Below the pieces are notes generated by a model. The model ran no database searches. It was not told the origin of the DNA and worked only from the letters and a program-made list of their open reading frames with translations. Below, in pieces: positions 44,076 through 56,210 of a stretch of 64,000 bases of DNA. This stretch comes from Mytilus californianus. Taxonomy: Eukaryota; Mollusca; Bivalvia; Mytilida; Mytilidae. Within the stretch, counting starts at the first letter, position 1. Each line of letters opens with the position of its first letter. The stretch spans positions 89,263,995 through 89,327,994 of the forward strand of contig NW_026262690.1 of NCBI RefSeq assembly GCF_021869535.1, read 5' to 3'. Both the position numbers and the translations under genes were made by a program.

Positions 44076-44705
44076 ATATTTATTCTAAAACCAGTTGTTG
44101 GCATGACACGGGTAATGTTCTTCTCAAATATATTATATGACGGTATAATACTAAACCCCTAACAGGAGGGATTGTGCCTAATATTCATATGATGTCAATC
44201 AGTTTAATTGAGGTCTGGAGCTGGTATGTCAGTAACTGCTAGTAGTCTGTTGTTATTTATGTATTATTGTCATTTTGTTTATTTTCTTTTGTTTCCTATT
44301 CTGACATCGGACTCGGACTTCTCTTAAACCGAGTTTTACTGTGCGTACTGTTGTACGTTTGTTTTTTATACATTGGCTAGAGGTATAGGGGGAGGGTTGG
44401 GATCTCAAAAAACATGTTTAACCCCGCCGCATTTTTGCGCCTGTCCCAAGTCAGGAGCCTCTGGCCTTTGTTAGTCTTGTATCAATTTTAATTTTAGTTT
44501 CTTGTGTATAATTTGGAGTTTAGTATGACGTCAATTATCACTGTACTAGTATACATATTTGTTTAGGGGCCAGCTAAAGGACGCCTCCGGGTGCGGGAGT
44601 TTCTCGCTGCATTGAAGACCCATTGGTGGCCTTCGGTTGTTGTCTGCTCTATGGTCGGGTTGTTGTCTCTTTGACACATTCCCCATTTCCATTCTCAATT
44701 TTAAT
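44076..44705 (+). mobile_element. 3' UTR of RT element ending in tail D
   Basis: Starts after the RT remnant with GGCATGACACGGGTAATGTT. Then GACATCGGACTCGGACTTCT, GGGGGAGGGTTGGGATCTCA, AACCCCGCCGCATTTTTGCG, CCTGTCCCAAGTCAGGAGCC, GCTGCATTGAAGACCCATTG, and the end CTCTTTGACACATTCCCC with CATTTCCATTCTCAATTTT. The CCCGCC...TGTCCCAAGTCAGGAGCC block is shared with tail A, which ties the two tail classes together. Confidence 0.85.
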
Positions 44706-44787
44706 TGAGTATATTTATTTAATTTGGTAATTTATGCCATATTCATAGTTTGTATATTTTTTACATTCGATATTAATAAAACCAAGT

Positions 44788-45440
44788 ATTAATGAAAAAT
44801 GACAGATATTCCTTAGTAAGCAGCACTGATACAAATCAGATTGCAGTGACGCAAGTACATTTTACGGTTTCGAAATCAACAATATTTCATTATTCAAAAT
44901 AGATTCAAAACCAAAAGCCGTAAATCCCCAAACTGATGTCTTCTTTTTAGAAAACACGCACTTTAATATCCATTTCTGTGATGTGTGTCACATCTACAGT
45001 ATGAATGCTTTTCTCTTTCATTATTATTAATAACAAGTATTAATTGGGAGATGACAGATTTAGCCAGTACTGATACTTACCAGGCCGCAATGATGCATGT
45101 GCATTTGACGTTTTAAAAACCAACATTATTTTTATTATTCAAACCAAGATTCGAATTGGCAAGACGTAAACGCATCTTGGTTACTTGTTCCATTTTAAGA
45201 CAAAAGACGCGACTGCGCATTTTTATCAAATTTTGTTATTTATCAGTAGTACGTTTTATTTTCTCATCCGATTATATATTAAAAAAAAAAAATATTAATT
45301 TAGAAATGACAGATATTTCTCAAATAATCATCACTGATCAATTTCCAGATGGCAGTGCTTCATTTACATATGACGTTTTGAACATAGCACTACTTTCATT
45401 ATTTAAAATAGAATCAAAACGCCAAGTTATAAATATTATT
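44788..45440 (+). repeat. Three diverged tandem units, ~250-bp period
   Basis: Units start near 44788, 45038 and 45293. Each has (A)TATTAAT followed by AATGACAGAT-TT, then CACTGAT, a GCAGTG-type block, CATTTxACG-TTT, then TTCATTATT-AAA-AGA-TC(A/G)AA. The third unit is cut short at about 45440, where a 45-bp duplication begins. The 95-codon frame at 45156-45443 spans units 2 and 3 and is not a gene. Confidence 0.75.
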
Positions 45441-45446
45441 TAAAAA

Positions 45447-45536
45447 GTGTAATTTTGACCAAGAACAGATTACAGAAATTCACAAACGAAAGTGTAAGTT
45501 TGACCAAGAACAGATTACAGAAATTCACAAACGAAA
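45447..45536 (+). repeat. 45-bp tandem duplication, one mismatch
   Basis: The unit contains TTTGACCAAGAACAGATTAC and AGAAATTCACAAACGAAA. Copies are 45447-45491 and 45492-45536, differing at one base (GTGTAATTTT versus GTGTAAGTTT). The near-identity marks a recent event, in contrast to the diverged 250-bp array beside it. Confidence 0.95.
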
Positions 45537-45540
45537 GTTT

Positions 45541-47649
45541 TTAACGGTTTGAGATACCAGCTCCTATCAAATGAGTGTTAGTATAAAACGGTCCTATTGA
45601 TCTTAACATCATCTGAAAAGTCCACACTTAAAAACGTTTAGCTTTGTTAATTGTTTTCACTTATATTTTCTTGTTGTTAATTCTATACTGTTCAGATATT
45701 TTGCGTGGAGGCAATCCAGTACGTGTTTAGTACTTTTACCGTCAATTCAACATGTTGTTATCTTGCACAGGTAAATAACAACTACTAACAGTCTAAACAA
45801 AGACTGAACAGAGTTTTTTGTTTTTCATTACGAGGAAAATGTCAAAAAAGTTATAAATTTACCGCAGCTGATAAGTTTAAAAATTCACTGATATATAGAA
45901 CATGGCTTCATTATTTCTTGTTCGATCTGAAAAGAGCATGATTGGTTTACTATGGCATGCAAAGAAAGAAAAGCGATTTTTTTAAAAAAAAAGACATATT
46001 TTACTCGTTCAAGCAGCTAAAAAAATTACCTTGTTTTTAAGATAATGTAATGGGTACGCCCAAACTTAGCTGAAAACTTATATAACAAAATGAGAGATAG
46101 CAATTTAAGAAAGGTACTAAACTTGCATGATTTTCGATATCATTTGGACAAATACAGGTATTTTAAAAATAACTAGGTTGACTGTAAAATTTCTAATAAA
46201 CCCATTCGTTCCGTTGTTTTCATATTTTCTAAAGCTTGAGGTTTCATACGACTACTGCCAAATATTTTATGCATAATCAGAGAACGAGTTCAGAATGTAT
46301 TCAATAGATAGGCTCTGTGAAGGGGGTCAATGTAATGTTGCAAAGGTGTTTTCGGCGTACAGAGAGCATGGTACTCTTCGCGAACGATGCATCGGATTTA
46401 ACGTCCCTTTTCTGCTTCTGCTTATTTATACATACCCTAAAGCCAAACGGACACCCTTTTAAAAATGACCAACAGACGTAGCACTAAAATTAATTCAATA
46501 TTTAATATAGCAAAGGAAAAGAATGAACATAGTGTGTTATTTCGTTATACAAATTCCTGATACGTACTGGAAGCGAATAATCATACGGATGAACTGGATA
46601 CACGTAGCAGACACACAGAGACAAGTTAGAATAATGCACGCAAGTGAATTTATCTCAAAAATGAATAAAATGTTCATTAAATTAGAGTATACATCGTAAT
46701 CACAGGGAAACGTTCTACAACCTACACACATCACGAGTGAAAAACTATTATTGAGTGATTAAGACACACATATTGAATAATAATAATTTCATGCATATTT
46801 TAAATAAATAAATTCATTTTATAAATAAATTCATTAAATTCATTCAACAGTAATTTGTGTAGGCTTCCTTTAACAGCAACAAGCCTGTGAGCATATAGCA
46901 ATTATGCAAGACAACATTCATATATTACATGAACAGTTATATCTGAAAGCTAGTTTATGAACGATGATACACAAATTCAAGCAATTTCTTTTCTAAATTT
47001 AATTTCCAAAAAGTGTCTTTTTATATTTTAAAAACAACGAAATGACACTGCCGTTTTTAAAGCATCCAGGTAATAACCTCATAAGAAATTGTATTTGTTC
47101 CACAGTTACTGAAGTAGTAGATACATTCACACAAATCTGGACTGACATTTTCTGACAGCTATTAATAAACTCTCTAAATGTTCTACATCACACTCCCCCA
47201 ATCTTTAGACCTATTGCACTTTAACACATAATTGTCGGTATGCTTAAAAGTCAACTAAGATTTGTTTTATTTATAGACTATCAGATAAAAAATCCAACAA
47301 ACAAGTGTTTATTTTAGTTAACCATGAAAGTCATTTATTTTATGTATATCACCTTTTATAAATTTCTGGTGTTTTCCTATAATTCCGACATCCCACTAAT
47401 TATGGGATTGCTTTAGTTTATAAATGGTATGAAAATGAAAACTGTATCGCTGGGTTAGCCATGTAATTAATAATCTAAACATTTTGAACATTTTAGTAAC
47501 AATAAGTTGACATTAAGCAGGAATTATAAAATCACTAGAACGATATTTTCACGCTGAAAATAACTAAATTTTATTAATCTTAGTCTGAATTCTTATCTCT
47601 CGTTTCATCCTTACTTGAAATATATTATGACAAATTAGTTTTATAAGAC
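45541..47649. other. Mostly unrecognised; half of a hairpin-family repeat
   Basis: At about 46318-46410, AAGGGGGTCAATGTAATGTT, GTACAGAGAGCATGGTACTC and GATGCATCGGATTTAACGTC correspond to one arm of the hairpin repeat at 59619-59862. An inverted match to 13440 lies near 45790. 46760-46860 is very AT-rich (TAAATAAAT runs). The 65-codon minus frame at 46537-46734 has no motif. Confidence 0.45.
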
Positions 47650-48650
47650 AAACGGAAGACACAAAGGGGATATCTTAAAGGTCGGTAAATAACTGCTAAC
47701 GCCATGGAAAGAAACGAAAAACTGCGAAAAGAGAAACAATAGTCCACAAAACAAAACTGAGAAAAATGTAATGTCTTCGCTGTACTAAAGCTATTCCTAA
47801 TTAAATATAAACGGCGACAGTATGTACCCTCATATATGGTTGCTTGATAATGTGCGGTTCGAATATTGTTGGTGGTAGTTCAAAGATGTAGGTTCTATCC
47901 ACTTAGAAAAAAAACCCAATATTTCCGGCATTTGAACCTTAAACTTATCCCTTTAAACATTATATTAAAATTCCATATGAAATTTATCTTGACGCCCTTA
48001 AAATGACATTACATTTACAGGCAATTATAGCACATTTCACCGCCTATGATTCATCAACGTAGTTTAACAGATGTAATACGTCGGTTGTCAACTAGGGAGC
48101 AAGAACTACTGATCCTTTCTGAGAAACTAAGAGTTCATCCTATTTTTTGGTGAAATTTTTATTGCTTAGTTTAGTTTTATGTGTAGTGTTTTCTGGAATG
48201 CTGTTAGTTTTGCATCTCCCATAGTATTGTCTGTGTTTGACTTGCGGGTTTGAGTGCCCCCTTTGTTTGTTCTCTGCTTTATTTAATACCGTTAGAGCGG
48301 GTTAAATTAATTTCAATTACATTATAACTGAACGTTTTAAGATTCGTTCGGTATAATTATATTCTAATTTTCTATTATTTTTCCATTAAGTTTTGTATGA
48401 TACAAACCGGAGCACATGGGAAGAAAAGTGTGTCGTCAACTAATTTGTGAAGGCGACCATAGACTGTTTATTTATTCTGCTTTTATTATTTTTGCCTGTT
48501 TTTTTTTCTGTAATCTGACCGTAGATTCTGAGACCAATTTGAAACTAGGTGTAATCACCGCATTTGAAAAGAGAAGCGGAAGATACCAAAGGGATATTCT
48601 AACTCATAAGTCGTATAAAAATGACAACGCCATGTCAAAAACATGTCCTG
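47650..48650. mobile_element. Cluster of three decayed tail-B pieces
   Basis: 47650-47765 (minus): GGAAGACACAAAGGGGATAT, ACGCCATGGAAAGAAACG and CCACAAAACAAAACTGAG. 48150-48285 (plus): ATTGCTTAGTTTAGTTTTAT, TGTGTAGTGTTTTCTGGAAT and GGGTTTGAGTGCCCCCTTTG. 48570-48650 (minus): AGCGGAAGATACCAAAGGGA and CTCATAAGTCGTATAAAAAT. They are old and in mixed orientation. The 80-codon frame at 48416-48658 ends inside the last piece. Confidence 0.55.
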
Positions 48651-51441
48651 GAATGTAAACTGTACATTATGATTAAGTGCCAATCTGCCTAAGAATCAGG
48701 TAGTGGTGAAAACATGATAAATAAAAACCCAGTCAATTTTACATTTATTTAAGTTCAAAATGTATCATGGTGAACAAATATAACATTTTTTTTCTTTTCC
48801 GGTTCTGCTAATTCAAGATATAATTTGGTTGAAATGCACTAGAAATTACCAATTAAGGGGAGCTAACTCCGTAAATTGCTTACGTTCTAACCAAAGATTA
48901 TTTAGATATTTCTTGAATTACCAGACACGCAGAAACGTATGACCTACCATTTCTAACTCTGGATGAAGGTAACTTCAAAATAGGATGGTTAGGTTGGTGG
49001 GTTTTTTCGGTCATGTTTTGAAATTCTACTAAATTTCCTTATTCTTACAAAGACTGGCACTAAATACATACCCAGACTCACAACACGTAAATATAGGCGA
49101 GTTAGCTCCTACAAAAAGGACATTCACTATCTGGCATTTTAATCTATGACGTTTATGGTAGTTCTGTATTCAGTCATCCATTACTTTAAGTTGATTCGCA
49201 CGCGTTCGTTTATGACGAACAATTTAGTCTGCCACTGAAGTCTTTAGTTTTCCGCTGAATAATACAGATATGAATTGTAACCAAAAACAATTATAATATT
49301 ACATATCGCAAATAGAACGCAAACCCTTTTAAACAGTATTTATGACATACAAACCAGTAGTTCTTGGTAGCTTAATAACGTGCAAAGTGAAATGCTTATA
49401 TTTTCTCAGACGTCAATCAAAAACAAATTCATAGGAAACACAGAATTGGTTTTTTTTATTTTATGGTTTTTAAACCCTTAGAAAGATAAATTTGGTTTTT
49501 TAGATAAAATTGAATGTACTGTATTTGCGGAGTTGCTGATGTCAGTTGGAAATTAACGATTATAGTACGCATCAGGGAGAAAATACATTTGTAACGGTCA
49601 AAACCGCAGACCATAAGAGTTGACTGGGTATACATGTAGTAATATGGTCACAGAATTCTCAAATCGTGTGCTGGATGTATAAATACGCAACCATGTTAGG
49701 TCTCAAGGATATAAGTTACAACGCCTCGTGTAGGGAAATTTCAATGCCTTATGTACGTTCAAACACCATTTAAACAACATATTTGTGGGGTCCGTAAGTG
49801 GCCAGTAGCAAGGCAAAGTTCTGTTTGTATCTGACGTTCCCTTTCCCTCCTTTTCCCGCCCTCCTATGCTATTTGATTATTATGAAAAGTGTTCTCGTCC
49901 TGAATATGCATGAAATATTAGCCACTGGACTTAAATCAATCAATTAAATCCCAAGCTGATGCTTACAATTCTTCAATTACATTAATTGTACTCATTAACT
50001 CTAGATAGCCTTAATCAAAAACATTTCATACATTAATGCTATGCATTAAATGAAGTCGCATCTTGTCTATTTCGCTGACGGATAATATTCATTAACTACT
50101 TTCCTGGGGCAAATAGTTATTTCATTATTATTGATACTTGTTATTGGTGTGCAAAACGTAGATACTTCATCACTTCTGGTAACTGAAAGTGTGATATTAT
50201 TTCTCAAATATTTAAAGGATCATAACTGATGGCATCATTTCACTGACTTTTAAAAAGTCACAAAATTACAATTTAAAATTTTCTACTTTGGTTTACAAAC
50301 AAACTGAAAATGCATTGCACTTAAAAGTTAACAAAACTGTTCTTGATGACAAAAAAGCAAATGCCTAATATAGTTATTAACGTATTTGTTGGGACAAGCA
50401 AATACCACAAAGTTACGTAATGCATTGTGACGGCTTCTATTTAAATAGTTCCAATCAACACACTCCCCCTTCTTTCGACCTTATAAACTAATTTGTCGTC
50501 AATGCATATTTTTTGTCTAACGGTTTTGACATTTGAAGACAATAGAGAGTTCCAATTGTAATTAAAAATCTATTTTAAGACTTGTATGAATCAATTCAAA
50601 AACGAAATGTGAAACTTTCTAACTTATCAGAATACCGGAATATCATGCACATCTCAAAATCGTTCTGCCCAAAGGCAAAGTTCTAATCTAGCAATTCAGT
50701 TTTTTTATTTAGTTTTCATCATTTTTGAATCACTTATTAAGAAGGAAAAGGGACTTCGGTGGATGCGCACGAGAATACAGCCTTATTGTGTATTGATTGC
50801 AGGGTTTTTCCTCGTGATGCGTGGAGGAATTATTTGGTTTAAAAAAATGGCTACCTTGTTGATCGCTGCTTACATTTTTTTCCGCAAGGTTGTTTTCCGA
50901 ATAAACTTTATTTTAGCGTGATGCTTAGAAACATGATGCTCATATATGTCTTTGTTTATATTTGATATTTCTCGGTGTCTTTCAGACGTACTGGATTATG
51001 TTATCATTATGGGAGTTTTTATTGCATCTGTCACTGACTGAAGCATACTGGCAGATACAACAGTTTTCCCATAGGGGATTTTACTGCCTGAATCTAAGCA
51101 CATGAAATCTGGAAAAAAAACTCAGATAAGACACCGACAATGACTTACTTTTATCATACAAACATGAATTAAAAAAAAAGTTGTGTGTAAATCAACCGGT
51201 AAGGATAACCATTGTGAAATTAAGGAAAATAACTCCAAAATGAATAAATTCAAACAGAATTAGGAAGCAGTCGATTGAATTCTTGCATAATATGTATATA
51301 ATTATTTTATATTTCAAACTGACAGTTACAGATAGATTTATTTCGGCCAGTGACTTAATTGTCACATAATGGAACCAACATCGTGATATTAATTCCATAT
51401 GAATGATACAAATGCTTTTGCAATGGAAGAGAAATGTCAAC
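48651..51441. other. Gene-poor stretch, one repeat F fragment
   Basis: GTCCTGAATATGCATGAAAT then ATTAGCCACTGGACTTAAAT at 49897-49937 is repeat F in minus orientation. A short inverted pair GGGGAGCTAACTCC (48858) / GAGTTAGCTCC (49097) is visible. The 82-codon minus frame at 51192-51440 is hydrophobic with no known motif. Nothing else is identifiable. Confidence 0.4.
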
Positions 51442-51615
51442 TTCCTGTTTGAATGTTTTTACGCTAGTCATTTTTCGGGCCCTTTATAGCTTGCTGTTCG
51501 GTGTGAGCCAAGGCTCCGTGTTGAAGGCCGTACTTTGACCTATAATGGTTTACTTTTATAAATTGTGACTTGAATGGAGAGTTGTCTCAAGGGCACTTAT
51601 ACCACATCTTCTTAT
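51442..51615 (+). mobile_element. Retroelement tail A (variant 1), 3' part
   Basis: TTGCTGTTCGGTGTGAGCCA, AGGCTCCGTGTTGAAGGCCG, TTGTGACTTGAATGGAGAGT and ATACCACATCTTCTTATA. It is very close to 8190-8331. 51616-52527 holds nothing I can name. Confidence 0.85.
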
Positions 51616-52527
51616 ATCTATTCATTGCCTCCTTACCTTGACATCGGACTAATGCCAAACAATTTAAAAGCAAATGTACTACAAAAATCCTTGGGTAACT
51701 AAAACATAGCGTACTGTTCATTCTTACGATTTCCCAGTGATATAGGTAGGAATAAAATAAAAGGTTACATGAAGCCGCTTTGTAACCTTTTTAGTTACAA
51801 TTCAATTATGATATTAACCCAAAAGCCTTATATTTAATTACACATTTTTAGGAATAGTCAAACGAATTCCGATCTTATCCTTGTCCTTTTTAAAATTAGT
51901 AAATTGTTCTATAAAAAGATCGGTATCGGATTTTTTGGAGAGCCGTAAAATTAACAATGTGTTTGCATGGCAAGGGATACTTATAGGAAAATTTTCCCGG
52001 GATTTTTAAGCGTACATTAAAAAAACATATTTCTTTATAATTACCAAATTTTCAACGTTCCTTCTTTGGAAGTTCCCAATGTGTACTGATTAGGCCATTG
52101 CTTATCTGATATTAAATTTAGGAACATTGATTATGTATGGTCGTCAAATTATTGCCATATATGTCATATAAATGGTTTCCAGTGGATATGACCTATGACT
52201 ATGGGCCACACAATACTAAGCTGAATTTTGTAAATTGTATGTTAGAGATTCATCTGTTGTTATCTTTGTAAATGAGACTGAATTCACACACTGCATTTTC
52301 AACTTTTGTTAATGCTTCTTTTTTCTGTTGTTTGTCATCACATCAGAAAACTTATTGAATATCATGTTTGAGTGGTCTTTAAGATCGTCTACTGTAGCGT
52401 ACATTTCCTGTTTCGGAAAATCTTGGATTTTTTTTTTATTCCTTTCATCCTACAAGACAATTACTAGTAATTGAATGAAAAACACCTTAAGCTACATGAA
52501 ATAATGATATCATTGTACGTATAATTT

Positions 52528-52602
52528 AGAAAAATTCAAAACGAAAAGTCCCTTACCAAATGGTAAAATCAAAAGCTCAAACACATCAAACGAATGGATA
52601 GG
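52528..52602 (-). mobile_element. Retroelement tail C fragment, minus
   Basis: AAAAATTCAAAACGAAAAGT, CCCTTACCAAATGGTAAAAT and CAAAAGCTCAAACACATCAA, then ACGAATGGATAGG. A short piece cut at both ends. Confidence 0.8.
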
Positions 52603-52629
52603 ACTTTTTTTAGTTCAGTTCAATAGTTA

Positions 52630-53045
52630 GGTAGCTGTCTCGTTGATTTAAACATCCTTTGTCTGTCTATATGAATTATTTAATAGTTGTTATTGTCTTA
52701 GGTAACTGCGAGTAATCTTAGACCGGAACTGTTGTTTTTGTCGTTTGGAAGTTAATTTTTTGTAATCCTTGTCGATCATGTCAGTCATGCTCTTTGCAAC
52801 TGATTTTTAAATTGTGTTCCTATGTTTTCTGTTATGCCATTTAGATTAGAAGGGGTTGAGCGCTCTCAAACATGCTTCACCTCGTCACATTATTATGTCA
52901 TGTCCTAGGTCTTGTGCATGTAGTTCAGTTGTTGTCTTTGATTGCTGTCTGTCTAATGTAGTTTTCATTTGTTTTGGGTTTGTTTTTTTTATACTGAAAT
53001 CAGGTTGCTGGTTTCACGTTTGATTTTTTTTACTTTATTTTCATG
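52630..53045 (+). mobile_element. Retroelement tail A, interior part without the end
   Basis: GTAACTGCGAGTAATCTTAG, GTTGAGCGCTCTCAAACATG, CATGTCCTAGGTCTTGTGCA, TAGTTCAGTTGTTGTC and AAATCAGGTTGCTGGTTTCA follow the 5' and middle parts of tail A. The terminal ACCACATCTT block is absent, so the 3' end has been lost, unusual for a 5'-truncated retrocopy. Confidence 0.65.
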
Positions 53046-53506
53046 CCTAGTTTAGCCCTCGCAGAAGATACGTAATTTGGTTCCCTAATAACATTTGCTT
53101 CTTCAGAGTAACTGACTTTCTGATTGAACTAAATTGCTCTTTGCAACTTGCCCTCTGTTATTTGCAGTTGTCCGCCATTGAAATTATTATGGATTCGGTT
53201 GAAATGAGAACGTTCTTTCTGTAACTGGTCATATACTATTAATTTAGAGATGAATAAACAGTTTCACTTTTATAAAAAAAAAAAATCTTTTTGCGACCTG
53301 TTGACTTCTTTACCAACACAACACTTGACATTATTTTTAAAGTCTAGCGTGTTATCTATAGCGTGAACTGGACTTTAAAGTTACTAAGTTTTGGCTAGAA
53401 GTAGTAGTCTCATTAAACTATACATTTTTATAAATAGTATATAGAAAAAGTTACCCCCGCGGTTTGTTTTTGAACATACAACAGAACATGCCTCGCATGT
53501 ACATCG

Positions 53507-53690
53507 TTTTGAGATCACCCCCAGTTTTTGGTGGGGATCGTGTTGCTTAGACTTTAGTTTTCTATGTTGTATCATCTGTACTATTATTTGTCTGTTTGTC
53601 TTTTTATTTTTGGCCATAGCGTTGTCAGTTTGTTTTCGATCTATGAGTTTGAATGTCCCTCTGGTATTTTTCGTCCCTCTTTGATATATC
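53507..53690 (+). mobile_element. Retroelement tail B, well preserved
   Basis: GAGATCACCCCCAGTTTTTG, GTGGGGATCGTGTTGCTTAG, TTAGTTTTCTATGTTGTATC, GCGTTGTCAGTTTGTTTTCG, ATGAGTTTGAATGTCCCTCT and TTTCGTCCCTCTTTGATA. The 77-codon minus frame at 53384-53617 is antisense to it. Confidence 0.85.
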
Positions 53691-53800
53691 GCGGACAGCC
53701 AAACGAATGCACCCCTAATATGGGTCTACAGAACCAATAGATCATATTTCAATACCCTGGTCCGACCTTTGTTTTGGATTTCAATTTGACAAATATTCAT

Positions 53801-54836
53801 AAATAACAAATTAAACAAATTGTTCCTTCTGGCAATAATCCTTTAAAAGAACTATAGTGTAGGTAAGGTTAATTTTAGTTTAATGTCCTGTCGTACAATT
53901 ATGTGAAAATTGTTAGCAATTTTACTATTCTTGAATAAAATTTTGCAATCGTTTAGTTTGTATCTTCTGAACTTGGTATATGATTGCAGTATGGGTATGT
54001 GCATGTGACCTTACGTAAGTTTCAGAGTTTGTTCACCTTTAAAACACTGGAAGGCGAGACATTTTAGTATGTTCATTTTTGTTTTGATTTTTATTGCGAC
54101 TACGAATAGTGTTAGTGAATGGATTTTTTACACCACACAAATATCCTGGTGGAAAGATGTCCTGCCAAAATCAATGCATTATCTAAGTTATTTGATTTGA
54201 TTTTGATTTTTTTGGTGTTTTAACGCCACTTTTAAGCACCGCTTTTGTGCTATTTCGTGGCGGCAAGTTTTTATTGGTGGAGGAAGCCGGTGTGCCCGGA
54301 GAAAACCACCGACCTTCGATAGGAAAACTGACAATCCTAGTCAATTAAGATTGGAGTCGAGTGCACCCGCACCAGCGGGGTTCGAACTCACAACCTCAGT
54401 GTTGACTGGCTAGTGATTACAGTAGTAACTACTTAGACCACTCGGCCACCGAGGCCCCTAAGTTATTTGATGTATACGGGATAAAGTAAACAAGTATTAA
54501 TTTTAGCAAAGTTTTATTGAATAGCTACATTGAGAACTTTTTTTTCAAAATTTAGTCTACTTTTACAGAACTATAAACTCACATTTTGAGAATGGATGTT
54601 CTTATTCAAGATATTTTTTTATATTTCATCATTTATTAACTTAATGGATTACATATTACGTTTTATTTATATTAATTAAAATAAAGTTCAGAAGGTAAAA
54701 ACTAAATAAAGATTGCAAAATTGCTGATACTTTAACATGATTGTACGCAATGACATTTGATTAAAATTAACCTCACCTACACTGGAGTTCTTAAAGGGTT
54801 ATTGCCAGAAGGAACAATTTACTTAATTTGTTATTT
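53801..54836. mobile_element. Long-terminal-inverted-repeat element, ~1.04 kb
   Basis: The left arm (53801-~53970) carries AAATAACAAATTAAACAAAT, TGTTCCTTCTGGCAATAATC, GTGTAGGTAAGGTTAATTTT and TTGTATCTTCTGAAC. The right arm (~54690-54836) is its reverse complement: GTTCAGAAGGTAAAAAC, AAAATTAACCTCACCTACAC, GGGTTATTGCCAGAAGGAAC and TTAATTTGTTATTT. The arms match well over about 80 bp at the outer end and more loosely inside. The ~720-bp interior has no coding frame and contains a V-SINE. It is probably a non-autonomous foldback or MITE-type DNA element. No target duplication was identified. Confidence 0.8.
54197..54458 (-). mobile_element. tRNA-derived V-SINE (RUDI-like) with target duplications
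   Basis: On the minus strand the element starts GGGGCCTCGGTGGCCGAGTG with GTCTAAGTAG (A box), then GAGTTCGAACCCCGC (B box). A conserved central domain follows with TTTTCTCCGGGCACACCGGC and TTCCTCCACCAATAAAAACT, then GCCGCCACGAAATAGC and AAGTGGCGTTAAAACACCAA, ending in an A/TCAAAATCAA tail. This is the V-domain SINE type widespread in molluscs. The 14-bp duplication CTAAGTTATTTGAT at 54183-54196 and 54458-54471 is its target site, perfect on both sides. That shows retroposition into the 53801-54836 element. Confidence 0.93.
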
Positions 54837-55389
54837 GTGAAACACTTAATTTCATGATTCAAATCGAGACAATTGAATTTCTCATCGAAATTTCTTTTAC
54901 ATGGAAAATTGTATATTCTCTTACTATTTATCACGTCTTGCATTCACTATATAGTGTTCCATTTGATCAGGTAATCTGTGTGTAATTGATGCCGCCGTCC
55001 ATAATTTGTTATCGATGGTCATTCTGTGATTTAATAAAGAAACATGAACATAACATAAATGAAATCAATACATCTTATATTCAATGCTCTCTTCAGTTCT
55101 GAGGTAACTATAGCTTATTTATAACACTAAATAGCAAGGAGTCCTTGAGAATTATACATTTAAAGATCGCTTGGAAATTCGACCTTTCGAAAACAAAAAA
55201 ACAAGCCATTACTCTCTTTTTCTTTTAACACCACTTAGCCATGATATTTAGTTTAATTTTGCGTCACTGGTCATAGATAGCTACTTTACATTTGACACTA
55301 GACTTTTGTTGTAGAAATGATTAACAGTCATCCAAAATGTGCGGTTTTGTTTACCATAAATTTTGAAACAATATTCCACAAAGCAATAA

Positions 55390-55680
55390 TATTTTCATCT
55401 AAATTTCTCAACTTCATTTCCGTCGACATAGAATACAAGAATAAATAGATACCCGACTAGCAATTGTGTACGATAGACGCGCGTTTCGTCTACAAAAAAC
55501 TCATCTCGAATAAAAAAAAAATTTAAACAGACCAAATAAAGTACGAGGTATAAGAGCACTGAGAACCCAAAATTCCGAAAGGTTTTGCTAAATCTAACAA
55601 AATATATTCCTAGGGTAGAAAATTCTAAGCATTTCGAAGAATTCAAAGTTTAGTAACCAGAAGATTTATAATTATGAAAT
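55390..55680 (-). repeat. Repeat E, long minus copy
   Basis: AGACGCGCGTTTCGTCTACA, AAAAACTCATCTCGAATAAA, GAGAACCCAAAATTCCGAAA, TTCCTAGGGTAGAAAATTCT and AAGCATTTCGAAGAATTC. The 83-codon minus frame at 55395-55646 lies wholly in it. 54840-55389 shows nothing I can name. Confidence 0.7.
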
Positions 55681-55769
55681 AATAAGTCAATTAAACAACA
55701 ACCCATTCGCCGTTTCTTATTTGGAATGTCTTTAACGGTTTCAATTTTTCATGCACCCTGTGTGCATTT

Positions 55770-56210
55770 CGACAATTAATATCCCTTTAATGATGCCCTA
55801 GTCCGAAATATTTAAAAATCGAAAACCTAATAACGTTAAAGAGTAGATCAAACCAAAAAGGAACCTTAATTATAGCCAAATCCGGTTAAGTATCAAAGCT
55901 TTCCAAAGGCGAATATTTTTTCTTAAAATGATTACAAAGTTTTTTATTTACAGCAAATTTCAAACAATATCCGTATTTTCATGCCAGTATCGAAGTACTG
56001 GCTACTTTGCTGGTCATACTTTTGGGGACTGTTAACATTAACAGTACCAATTTAACTGCACCTTCAATCAATAAATGTCTCTTTAGTTATGATCGAGGCC
56101 AAAATATTCTGAAATCCAACACCTAATAGAGGAGCTGATAAAACCAAAATGACCTAAAGTATAGCCATATCCGCACGAGGAATCAGAGTTTTTCAGGAAG
56201 TATATAATGG
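55770..56210 (-). repeat. Repeat E, two partial tandem units
   Basis: The pattern (C)GA-GCCC/GGCC, AAATATT, AAATC-AA-ACCTAATA, GATCAAACCAAAAAGGAACC and ATAGCCAAATCCGGTTAAGT at 55797-55892 recurs as AGGCCAAAATATTCTGAAAT, CCAACACCTAATAGAGGAGC, TGATAAAACCAAAATGACC and ATAGCCATATCCGCACGAGG at 56096-56182. Between them is TATCGAAGTACTGGCTACTT, the GAAGTACTG half of the family. The period is about 300 bp. Confidence 0.65.

Noticed and set aside
47180-50490. CACACTCCCCC motifs near 47190, 50460 and 58549 as a repeat family
   Set aside because: Only about 15-25 bp agree and the flanks do not align, so chance similarity cannot be excluded.
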